DNA of 64,000 nucleotides from Carnegiea gigantea (lineage: Eukaryota > Streptophyta > Magnoliopsida > Caryophyllales > Cactaceae). The stretch covers positions 316,501 through 380,500 of the forward strand of contig JAKOGI010000424.1 of assembly GCA_029747015.1 (NCBI GenBank), written 5' to 3'. The notes below the pieces were generated by a model. The model searched no databases, was not told the origin of the DNA, and was given only the letters and a program-made list of their open reading frames with translations. This document shows, in pieces, positions 9,817 through 20,015 of this stretch. How positions within the stretch are numbered: the first letter of the stretch is position 1; every line of letters starts with the position of its first letter. The position numbers and the translations under genes are program-made.

Positions 9817-10249
9817 GGGTGTGTTCGGCAACAGCGTTTTGAGTAGCGTTTAGTGTTTTGACTAAGTCAATACATTCATCAAGTAATTTTTAGTGTTCGG
9901 TAACATAATGTTTTGACTAACGTTTCAAGTAGCGTTTGGCGTTTTAAGTAGCATTTCTGAAAAGTTAATATTATTAACGTTTGGCATTTAAAAGTAGCGT
10001 TTCATATTTTTTTGCCAAAAAATATCCTTAGGAAATTTTATATTTGAAAATTATCTATATCCTTTTATGTCAATTTGCATTAATCAACTAACCCAACAGC
10101 TAAATTTGTCGAACACATTTATTTCAACTGCTCATCTAAACATCTTTCAACTAACAGTTAAATTAAAAACGCTATCCGCTGCCTAAACAGCTATCCACTA
10201 CCTGAACCGCTATCCGCTACTTGAACCGCTAATTTTGCCGAACATGGCC
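9817..10249. mobile_element. Non-autonomous DNA transposon (MITE-like), unclassified
   Basis: The two ends form an inverted repeat: the left end reads GGGTGTGTTCGGCAA and the right end, reversed, reads GGCCATGTTCGGCAA. The inside has no coding frame. The left third is dense in AGCGTTT, and the right end has three units of 18-19 bp of the type GCTATCCGCTACCTGAACC (about 10150-10230), so complementary short repeats crowd both ends. Such subterminal repeats are common in hAT-type elements. I found no clean target duplication; a near-repeat (C/T)ACAAAA(C/T)TAC lies just outside both ends, 9-13 bases long, which would instead suggest a Mutator-type element. Confidence 0.65.
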
Positions 10250-10286
10250 TTCCACAAAATTACACATAAGCGATCACAAGCAAGGC

Positions 10287-10318
10287 TTTTTTTTTTTTTT
10301 TGGGGGGGGGGGGGGGGG
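10287..10318. repeat. Poly-T followed by poly-G run
   Basis: Fifteen T then seventeen G bases. Low-complexity sequence; the lengths may be affected by sequencing error. Confidence 0.8.
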
Positions 10319-10604
10319 CGCAAAGATCCTGGTTAACTCCGAATTCCCAATATCTGCGCAAGGCCTCAACTCCACAATATTTGGCAGAACACATTGCAAA
10401 AAGCTAATTACCACAAATAGTCATTGGATTAGCAGGACATTAAATTAAAAGTGTAAACTCCACAAAACCAATAAATTTCGAAGATATCAAGAACACATTT
10501 CAATCGTAAGAACTAACAAATAACCTCAGAGCAGTTCATTAATTACTAATCTATAAAAGATCACTAACAATGTGGTGAAGAGCAATAAATTAGATTAAGG
10601 GTTA
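10319..10604. other. Intergenic stretch, nothing recognised
   Basis: AT-rich DNA with no supported frame, repeat or RNA gene. Confidence 0.4.
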
Positions 10605-11006
10605 GGTTTCGTTTGGACCTGTGAAAATTTGGTGGAAAAAAAAATTTAGGAAAATAACTTTTTTTCTTGTGTTTGGTTTAAAAGAAATCACAAAGAAAAA
10701 TTTATAAAGGAAAATTAGGTGAAAAAATTGTAGAAATAATTGATAAAATTTTTCTTATAAAATTGGGATGAAAGTTGGGGAAAAGTTCCTAAAATAATTC
10801 CCGACCTCCTCTAATCTTACACTACTTAGATGATATCAATATGATTTAAATAATTAATCAACATTCAAATTTCTCATGTAAATTTTTGTGTTTTTTTCTC
10901 AATCTAAACAAGAGAAAAAAATTTACTTTTTCCTAATTTTTTTCATTCATTTTTTTTTTCCTTCAACTTTCCTTTCTATCAAATTTTTTAAAGATCAAAC
11001 GGAACC
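10605..11006. mobile_element. Tourist-like MITE, copy 1
   Basis: A 402-bp element with inverted ends (left GGTTTCGTTTGGACC, right reversed GGTTCCGTTTGATC) and the 3-bp duplication TTA on both sides (10602-10604 and 11007-11009). It is AT-rich and non-coding. Related copies with the same ends and length lie at 23036-23442 and 62189-62593. The TWA duplication and the ends beginning GG fit the PIF/Harbinger superfamily. Confidence 0.85.
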
Positions 11007-11282
11007 TTAAGATTCTTAGTACCTAACAATTAGTGTGAGAACAAATTATAAAAACCCAATAATGGAGGTTGAGGGATGAGCTTCAAGTTTGATGTCATCA
11101 AAACAGTGTCGTCGTCACCGAAAACAAAATCAGAAATTAGGTTTTAGAAATTTCAATAATAAAGTTGAGAAATTTGAGTTGTACTACCTTTGTTCGGTCT
11201 CTGTTTTTTGAGGAGTGATCGAGAGACAAGGGAAATTGAAATTATTTCATTTTTTTGACTTACCGCATTCGTTCATGTGATT

Positions 11283-11302
11283 GAGAGAGAGAGAGAGAGA
11301 GG
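11283..11302. repeat. GA microsatellite
   Basis: Ten GA units. Confidence 0.9.
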
Positions 11303-12212
11303 GGACAATGCAACATTGGCCTCAGACATGGACAATCACTTTTGATTTTTTAAAAAAATTTTTTTTAACAAAAAAGACAGAAATGTCAATGTACATATTA
11401 AGCTTCCCCAGATAAAGTGGATATCTTTTGGGCCTCTCAACCTCAATTTAACGGTGAGATTGTTTTTGGACCTTTTTATGAGTGTCCACTAATGTTACAT
11501 TTAACCTTTTTAATATAGCTTATAAGAACTTTTTTGGTGTCTATGGACACCCCTAGACCCCTAATTTGACAATTGGCATAGGTTGCCCTATCCCATTGTT
11601 TTCCTTTTTTCTCTTTGGTTGTTCATACTGCAGGTTGCGAATATCCTTGTATGCAACGCTTCTTTCAGTTGAATGTGGAGAAACCAATTTTGACACATGT
11701 TATTATTAGCGGTCCCTTCAATCTGGGTTTCAATTGATTATTGAGAAGCTACTTAAGTAAGTCTTGCATGAGTTCATCCCATGATAGCATAAGATGAGAC
11801 GCATAGCCATGTCACTATGTCAGCAGCTAATTTGCGTAACCCACACTATTGATGGCGCCTTTGAGATGCATGCTTGCATTAAAACCCTTAAAACACACTT
11901 TCTTTTGTTACTCACTATGCAATCGTCCCTCTCTTCCCCATCATTGTTTCTCTCTCTCTATTCATCGTTGCAGTTTTCTCTCTCTTCATCGTGTAGATGC
12001 CGATTTCTATCAACAATAACCTCAAGTCCTCAACGCCATTGTTGATTGGGTGGCTCATGTGTCCTCAGTGTATTGTTTGATGTCGTCGATTGTGTTGAAG
12101 ATGTTATCTGAACAACGTTCGTACGAGTCTAAACGAAGACTTGCAAATATTTTTGCTGAGTTTCATAGAAAATGACTAATTCTGATTACATTAATTAACC
12201 TTTAAATGTATC

Positions 12213-12331
12213 ATTAGTCACCTCTAAATTTCTTGAAGTCACCTAAAAAGTGTGTTTTGTTATTACATACAATAATAGTCCTCCTTGAAGTAAACTTTCT
12301 AGAATACATGACTATCAAATCTCGAGTTAAT
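12213..12331. repeat. Direct repeat of about 117 bp, copy 1
   Basis: It begins ATTAGTCACC and includes AGTCACCTAAAAAGTGTG, TACAATAATAGTCCT and ATACATGACTATCAAA. It is similar base by base to 12531-12648, 318 bases further on. Confidence 0.7.
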
Positions 12332-12530
12332 AACTACTATAGTTTTAACATATGATTGTATTAAGGTCACCTTTATATAAGTTACTGTCACCTCATAGCT
12401 ATTAAAACTCATCTACAAAATGCATTTTACCATTATGATTAATTTATTTATATTTTAACATATGACCATATGTTAAAGTTATCCAGAAAAACATATAGTG
12501 TCATTAAATAAAATTACCTTCAATTATATT

Positions 12531-12648
12531 ATTAGTCACTCCAAGATTGTTAAAAGCCACCTAAAAAGTATGTTGTGATTGCTTACAATAGTAGTCCTAC
12601 ATAAAGTGAATCTTATAGGATACATGACTGCTAAACTTTGAGTTGATG
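12531..12648. repeat. Direct repeat of about 117 bp, copy 2
   Basis: It begins ATTAGTCACT and includes AGCCACCTAAAAAGTATG, TACAATAGTAGTCCT and ATACATGACTGCTAAA. It matches 12213-12331. Confidence 0.7.
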
Positions 12649-13230
12649 TCATTTTAATTTCGAAACCCGATATGAAAAAAGTAGTTAGTCATTTCAAAAA
12701 AGTCTAGATAAATCATTTGGCATTGTGTGCATTGAAAATGACTATTTCTTTACTTACAAATGAAATTTTCTAAAATAATTGATTACTCTTTTGTTAAATT
12801 AGCATTGTATTTAAGGTACTCCCTTCAACAAGGCATTGCTTGTGCCTGTGGCATTTGTAGCAAAATGTTGTTTCTTGATTTGACGCTCTTAAAAGAGATC
12901 GTTCGTTTAATGATTTATTTACTCTTTCTTTTTTATCAGCATACCTTGTTGAATATTATAATAATATTCAACACGGGACCCTATTGTATGTGACTTCAAC
13001 CTTAGAGTTCATTAAATATGTGACTATCATACAGACAGGAGATTAATAGCGTACTAGTGACTATTATATGGATAATATATGACTTTAGATCAATAAAAGG
13101 TGATTAGTAATCTTAAGGTGAGTATTATTCAAAACAACCTTATAGAGAAGTGAATATTAGTTGAACAATTTGTGACTATTGCTACCAGCACAAGGTGACC
13201 AATACCTTTGATTTTAGCGCAATGTTGAGT

Positions 13231-13336
13231 TTTTTGAGCTTCGTTGGGAACCTAGAGGAACCGGCACCACTCTCCAAGAATAGCTTGCAAAATAGCTCTT
13301 TAAAAACGGGGAGTTTTCATCTTGAATAGCCTCTGA
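13231..13336. repeat. Leader sequence shared with 47.2 kb
   Basis: It contains GGGAACCTAGAGGAAC, matching GGAACCTAGAGGAAC near 47200, and leads into the tandem units just as the 47.2-kb copy leads into its partial unit. Shared order at two places supports one ancestral element. Confidence 0.6.
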
Positions 13337-15900
13337 CACTCAAATTAGGGAGAATTTTAGAAATGAATAGTAAGCATAATATAGTTCATGAAAATTTAAT
13401 TGACTTACCTTTGTTTTTGGCCATGATTCCTTTATATGGGGTTTATGACGGTTTTCTTAGAGGAATTTAACTAGGATTTTATGTCTTTTAGATACAGATT
13501 ATCTCCCAATTTTATTTAGACTCAAAGATCTTTTACCTTTTCTTATAGGTTTGAGAGATCTTAGTTAGTTCTTTGAACCATTTCTTGAACCCTTTAACAA
13601 GATTTGCACATAGAAATTATTTATAAGGCTTTGGTGGGCTTAGATTTTTATTGAGCTTTCGTTTGAGTCTCACATGCTCAATCTTGAAGATTTATTTGAT
13701 CTGGTAAATCTCTTTCTTGGACATTTATCAGGCTATGACCAATGCCTCTAAGAATTTTTATCTACCCCAATAATATACCCCCTGAAGGATGTTAGATTTT
13801 GATTCAACATGCCTCAAACCATATTTAGGCCAAACCTTAAGGGCTTTCTCGAGATTGGTTATGTATACTCTTCATCGATCTGGTCTTCTTCCTAATTAGT
13901 TGTAGGTTAGATTTTTCCTATAAATTTTTATATAGTTTTTTTTAGGAAGACTTCCTCTAACGAAATATTAAATCTGTTACTTTGGAATTCAAAATCTTTA
14001 ACTAATTTAGGTTTCCATTCCCCGAAAAAATTTTTGGCATCTACCCATGTTGTCTTAAACATACCTTGATTGAGTATCTTTCACCTTCTTTCAGTTTCTC
14101 CATGCCTGTAATAATAGGTAGTATACTTGTCGGAGGTTTTTTTATTGGACTTTGTGTTTCTTGGGATCTTTCTTAGCACTCAATTAGGGAGAATTTTAGA
14201 AAGGAATAGTAACCACAATATAACTTATGAAAATCTAATTAACCTACCTTTATTGTTGTCCATGACTTGCTTATATAGGGCTTTAGTCCAATTTTCTTAG
14301 AGGAATTTAACTAGGATTTTATATCTCTCAAATATAGATTGTCTCCCAATTTTTTTAAGGCTCAAAAATCATTTACCCTTTCTCTGCAGGTTTAGGAGAT
14401 CTTGACTAGTTCTTTAACCCCTTTAGCAAGATATGCGTATAGAAATTATTTTCAAGGCTTTGGTGGGCTTAGATTTTTATTGTGATTTTGTTTAGGAGCA
14501 AACTACTCCATTCTAATGGCTCATTAGATCCGGTCAATCTCATTTTGGGGCTTTTATTATGCTATGACCCAATACTTAGAACTTTTATCTGCCTTAATAA
14601 TGTACCCCTTGAGGGATGTTAGATTTTGATCCAACATGCCTTAAATCATATCCACGCATAACCTTTTTATCTCTTTAAGAATTTTTTATCTTGGATTGTA
14701 AGTCATCCAAACCCTAAGGGCTTTCTCAGGGTTTGTTTTATATACTCTTCATTGATCTGGTTTACTTCCTAAAGAGTCTTAGGTAAGAATTTTCCGATGC
14801 ATTTTTGTTTAGGTTTTTAGGAAAACTTCCTCCAACCAAATTTTAGATCTCTTAATTTGGCATTTTAAATCTTTAACTAAGTTAGTTTTCCATCCTTGAG
14901 AACTACCAAAGTCGTGTAAAACCTACCTTGATTGATTGTCTTTTCACCTTCACTTAGTTTCTCCATGCCTTTAATAATAGCTAGTACAGTTTTGGGAGGT
15001 TTCTTGATTGGACTTTGTGTCTCTTGGGGTCTTCCTCAATGCTTAAGTTAGAGAAAATTTTAGAGAGGAATAGTAAGCATAATATAGCTTATGAAAATCT
15101 AATTGACCTACCTTCATTTTTTGCCATGATTTTCTTATCTAGAGGTTTAGGACAGTTTTCTTAGAGAAATTCAATTAGGATTTCATATCTTTTAGATGTA
15201 AATTGTGTCCTAATTTATTCATTCTTAAAAATCTTTTACTCTTTCCTTATAGTTTTAGGAGATCTTGGCTAGTTCTTTAACCCCTTTAACAAGATATGCG
15301 CATAGAAATTATTTTCAAGGCTTCGGTAGGCTTAGATTTTTGTTGAGCTTTTGTTGGGTCCTGATTACTCAATCCTAATAGCTAATTCAATTGGACGCTT
15401 ATATTGGGCTGTAACCCAATGCCTCTTAGAACATTCATCTGCCCCAATATTATACCCCTTGAGGGATGTTAGATTTTCATTCAACATGCCTCAAATCATA
15501 TCCAGGCCTAGCCTTTTTATCTCTTTAGGATTTTTCATCTTAGACTTTGAGTTATCTAGACCTTAACAGCTTTCTCAGGCTTGGTTTTGTGTACTCTTCA
15601 TTGATTTGGTCTCCTTCCTATGGAGTTTTATGTAAGATTTTTCCTATGGATTTTTATCGGATTTTTTTGGAAAATATCCTCTAACGGAAATTTAAATCTC
15701 TTACTTTGGAATTCAAAATCTTTAATTAATTTAGTTTTTATTTCCTCGAGAAATTTTTTAGCATCCACACATGTCGTCTTAAACCTACCTTGATTGATTG
15801 TCTTTTTTCCTTCTCTCAGTTTTTCCATGCCTGTAATAATAACTACTACAGTTTTCAAAGGCTTGTTGATTAGACTTTGTGTCTCTTGTGGTCTTCCTCT
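13337..15900. repeat. Tandem array: three units of about 850 bp
   Basis: Units start at about 13337, 14177 and 15037. Each holds, in order: a segment with AGAATTTTAG and AATAGTAA..ATAATATAG; TTAACTAGGATTT; TTTAACAAGAT and ATAGAAATTATTT; GATGTTAGATTTT..TTCAACATGCCT; and CTCCATGCCTGTAATAATA near the end. On the - strand the last quarter of each unit encodes a similar start, MEKLxEGE; it is longest in unit 3 (15628-15858). A partial unit lies at 47285-47680, beside the gag end of Gypsy element B. The first half may therefore be LTR sequence of that type, repeated by unequal recombination. Confidence 0.8.
15628..15858 (-). pseudogene. Unrecognised short frame in tandem unit 3
   Basis: A 76-residue - strand frame that is rich in lysine and likely soluble: GMEKLREGKKTINQGRFKT in the N-terminal half, then CVDAKKFLEEIKTKLIKDFE and FQSKRFKFPLE. 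The same N-terminal sequence is recognisable in unit 2 (MEKLSEGEKTINQGRFYTT, near 14970) and more weakly in unit 1 (MEKLKEGERYSIK, near 14105). Conservation of the protein start in three diverged units suggests it was once coding, perhaps a gag or leader product of a retroelement. I do not recognise the family. No signal peptide or membrane segment is seen. Confidence 0.35.
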
Positions 15901-18900
15901 TCAATCGAATACACATTTTTGCCTTAACATTTACTATAAGCTTAGCCTTGTTGACTTTAATTTATCCAAGAAATCTCTTAATGCTTTCAAAGCTTCTTAA
16001 AAGAGTGTTCGTTAGTTCCAATTTTAATATTCTTCTTTGAAGGTTTTAAGGGTTTTTGCAACTTTCTTCCTATCATGAAACCTTATGTACACATCAATGG
16101 GTCATGTCCACTTAGACTAGTAGTGAGGACATGCTTCCCATCCCTTCTAACCCTTACAGGAGGATGTTAACTAATTCTGTTATCAGGACAACATAGAGGA
16201 GCTTTACAATGAAGAAGAAAGAAAAAGAAGTGTGGGGAATTTCTTCCAGATCAATGCTCTCTACAACCTATGCCTCTTTAACTTTGCTAGAGGATAGCAC
16301 TTATGATGACTTTGAGGGCCAGCATCATGGGTAATTGGTCCAATTTCAGGGTTTGGTATGTCTGAACAATAGGGGGGGGGGGCGGGATTTTTCTCCTAGC
16401 CCTTCCCCCTTTCAAAATGAAAATCTTTGATGGCATTATGGATATCCTTGTCAGTGTCCCATTATTGCTGCTGAAGAAAGGGTTAGGGGTCCTATTGGGA
16501 CAAATTCCCCATATATGTCCCCCACGATCTTTGGGGTCTCGTCAATGTTCCACCTTATCCTTTTCCACCTCCTCCTTATCCCTAAGCCTTCCCCCTTGAT
16601 CTATCCTTGTAAGGGTTGTTCCTACTGAAAATGGAGCAAGAACCTTTATTGTGCCTGTTAGAGAAATCTCTAAGCAAGATGGAGGAGGATGCCCTAGACA
16701 GTGCTTTTCATCCTCATCTACTATTTAGATGGGAAACCAGCAGAGCCGTTGTTGGTGAAGACAATGAGGATAAAAGTTCCTACCTTTTCTCTAATGTGAG
16801 CCCCTCGTTAGGCTCTTTGCTAGATGAAGATGTTCACTCTTTCTATAAGTCAAACTTAGCCTCCTCCAACCATAAGGGAGTTGCCTACTCTAGAGTAGAG
16901 GAATTGGAAGGGGCTGAATAGAGAATCAAGATGCCATGATTGAGGTTGGAAGAGGAGGGGAGAAAATAAGAAGAGAAGAAAAGGATGATGTAGAAAATAT
17001 CAGCCAAGCTCCAGAGGGAATGAAAACAGAGAGAAAAGAATAAAGGCTGCTTCTACCAGAACTGGTGTCAAACCAAGGAGATCTTCCTTCATGGCAGTGT
17101 CACTCCTAGAACAAGCATTTCTTGCTAGGTGTATTCATTCGTAGGGTGTTGAAAGAGTCTGGATACATCTTTGGTCATTGGGGGCCTTGATCTTCTTCAT
17201 TATCATCTCTTCTGTGTTCTTCTTCTTGTTCTTATGCACTTAATTGTTGCTCTCTTTGTAATGTAGATCTTAACAATTTATGTAGACGTACTAGAATTTT
17301 AGTAATTAGTGAAGAAGTATTTTCTCTTTTTGCTCCAATATGTGGGTCTTATGTTGGTCTTTATTATATTAATTATGTCACTTTCCCCTTTTTTTCCTAA
17401 TCTCTAGTCATAACAATAGTATCTTCTTAGGGTTTTTCTTTATAAATAGGGATTAGGAGGACTTGCCATTAAAAAGCAAACACATCTTGCAATTTTACAC
17501 CAAAAATTCTGTTGTTTCTTCTTGCTACCATTTCTATGAAAATGGCTTCATCTCAACCCACACATTTCTGGAGTTTAGCGGGCTCTCCGTGCCTTCTTCT
17601 AGTTGTTTATCTCTATCATTAATTTTGCCTCGGTTGAAATATTTCTCTCATCCAACCATTAGGATTGTTTCAATGCAGGTTGTCGAGGTTTCCCCTAAGA
17701 GACTTTACTTCTTTTGTTTCTTCACCATTGAGGGAAGTATAAGGCTTCTTACGATACCTATCAGGACCCCTTGGTCAACATGTGGGGATAACTTGGTGTC
17801 CAAGGACTCTTGGTGGAACATTCCCTCATGGGTGCGCTCATGATGTCATTGTCCTTTCGGATTTCAGGTGATGGTTTAGAAGAGAATGATTTCATAGATT
17901 CATGAAGCCCTTGGGTACAGTGTGTCTCTACCCCTATCCTTTGTGACTTCATAGGTGTATAAGGTCATTTCTCCCTTCATCTGGGTGGTTGTTACCCCTT
18001 AGTGGGTCCTATTCTTTAAGCTCTCATTGGGAGGACACTTATGATGGGGTTTGCATGTCCTTCTCAAGGAGTGATTAAGGCATTCTAAGGGTGCACATAT
18101 AGTCCTAACACTTCTCAACTCTCTCAAAGCTGTCTCTCTCTTCTAAGCCCCTCACCTAAGGGTCTATAATCTTATAGAAGTGTTACAAGGAAATTGGACT
18201 TTGGCATTGAAGGTCTACTGGGATGGTCAAGATTAAGGCCTTATTAATGCACGCGCGCCACGAGGATTGTGCTTAATGAATTGGTTGATGATGTTATTAA
18301 AGGCCTAGAGGTTGAGCAATACAACATTCCCCTTTCTCAAAAGAGGAAGACTACGAAAGGATTAAGATCATCTAATGATTCCAACTCAAATTAGCTTAGC
18401 TGCAATCTTGGATTCTGGCTTTTTATAAGCTTATAGCATAATCTCTTTGAGGTTTACTATATTTTTGTACTTCGTATTCCTCTCTGATAAATGATGGAAT
18501 TTAGTGTCTGAGAATTTTATGCGAATTTTGAGTGAAAATTTCACATTAATGTTGTATATGGTTTTCTTTTATTCAATTTAGATTTTTAGCCTTTATTGCT
18601 CTCGAGACTTTATTTTGCTAGTCTATTTAAAAAATAGGTTAGAATTATAGAGTCATTTTAAGTCATGAACAATTAGGGTTTTTACCCATTTTTGCCTTTT
18701 TTCTCTTACTCTCTTTAAAAGGAGTTTACAGTTAGTAAGCTCTCAAGCTTCAAGTCATACTTCTAGTATTAACTCCTATCTTGTTTATTCCACTAAGCCT
18801 TGCCACCCATCTCCAGAATTTTCTTCTTTAAATAGCTCCTGAATTCTTTAAGAAACACATGTAAGAGTGTCATGAATTGTATGAGGGTGTTCTATAGGTT

Positions 18901-20015
18901 TGTGGTAGTAATGAAAGGCCTTTTAGTGGTTTGGGAGTGAGTTTGAAGAGCTCTGGTTTGTTCGTATTGATGATAATTAATGACAATAGGCCAAGAACTT
19001 CAAAAGTAGAGCAGATGTTTTAAAAAGCTTGGACCTTCATCTTTGACGCTTTGATGTCCATCTTCCCAAGTCCAGTAGCTTTATTCTGGAACCCACTAGG
19101 GGGTTTTATGCCTTTTTTAAGGGAGCATTTGACATTCAGTTTGATACTTCCCCTTCCTTCCTTCACCAAGTGGCATAGGGTTGAGCCGTCCCAATATACC
19201 CCTAATTGCATTACCAGCATTGTTGCATACGAATTTTTCTATCTCGTGTACAATAGAAAACCTAGTGTGGCTAAGTTCATTTAGCTTCATCGGCTTCAAG
19301 GATCTTGCAATGGTTAAATCCTACAGATAGTAAGCAATAAGAGTATCCTCCTCAACAAACCTTTTGATATCAAGTAATTGAATAGGGTTTGGGTGTATGT
19401 AAAGAATCTCTACAAAGAGTGGACATTTCCCATTGTTGGCTCAAAGTGCCGCAAAACACCAAAGGCAACTTCCTCTTAAACTTAGTGAAATGCAAAAGAA
19501 AATGGTCATATGGAGGTGACATATTGTTGATATCACGGTTGAGAGGATTGTTAAGCTTCTCAGCTACTCACAAATCTTAGGTAATCCTCAGTGTTTTTGC
19601 AGCTTCTTAGGCTTTCGATTATAGTTACTTCTTATCCTTTTCTTTCCTTCTGAGTGGAAGCTTATACTGATTGCTTAGAGCTCATTAAAAAGAGAACACT
19701 AAGGAAGAGACAATATGGAAGAAGAAGGTTGTGCACTTTATGACAAGGTCTGTGCTTTGCAACCAGCTCCCTCCTTAAAGCTTAAGTGGCACCTGGAGGA
19801 GTTAATGAAGGATCAGGAAATTGGGTTGAAATAGTACTCAAATTATAAAGGACTAAGAGAATCTCACCATGACCAATGAGGAAGGAAAACTCAACATTTA
19901 CCACACCCGACTTAGGGAGGGTGAGTTTGTTATGGAACACCTTCTCTGCATTGGAGAGGCTAGTACAACAAAGAGTAGCTTTATGCCTCTAAGAAGAAGA
20001 CAATTGTGTAAAGCT
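15901..20015. other. Unassigned region with broken + strand frames
   Basis: About 4 kb with no recognised domain. Short + strand frames occur at 16417-16599, 16631-16921, 17463-17843 and near 19050-19300. The last contains FILEPTRGFYAFFKGAF-like residues when read through stops. A TATA-like TATAAATAGGG at 17443-17453 stands just before the 17463 frame. The frames are too short and broken to call genes; they could be decayed retroelement ORFs. Confidence 0.4.
16631..16921 (+). CDS. Unrecognised short ORF
   Basis: An ATG-started frame of about 96 residues: MEQEPLLCLLEKSLSKMEED at the N-terminus, then HPHLLFRWETSR and SPSLGSLLDEDVHSFYKSN. It is acidic, with no membrane segment or signal peptide visible. 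I recognise no family. There is no sign of introns or a promoter, and neighbouring sequence in the same direction (16920-17060) continues rich in A and G with stops. It may be a piece of a longer decayed retroelement protein. A real gene is possible but unsupported. Confidence 0.2.
   Translation: MEQEPLLCLLEKSLSKMEEDALDSAFHPHLLFRWETSRAVVGEDNEDKSSYLFSNVSPSLGSLLDEDVHSFYKSNLASSNHKGVAYSRVEELEGAE

Larger units (their letters stand above)
11303..13230. other. AT-rich region with GTGACTA/GTCACCT motifs, possibly CACTA-derived
   Basis: No coding frame is supported. Short motifs of the type GTGACTATT, AGTCACCT and CATGACTAT recur many times between about 12200 and 13200. The same motifs recur at 47.7-48.35 kb, close to a CACTA transposase fragment, and at 60.9-62.1 kb near CACTA-type ends. 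Clusters of short repeats near the ends are typical of CACTA elements, so this is probably the non-coding part of such an element. I found no terminal CACTA sequence here. Confidence 0.4.

Noticed and set aside
10287..10318. The T and G runs as a regulatory or structural signal
   Set aside because: Homopolymer runs like these are common and error-prone; nothing around them supports a function.
11534..11551. Small hairpin GGTGTC..GACACC as a terminator or element end
   Set aside because: Six base pairs is too short to support either in this context.
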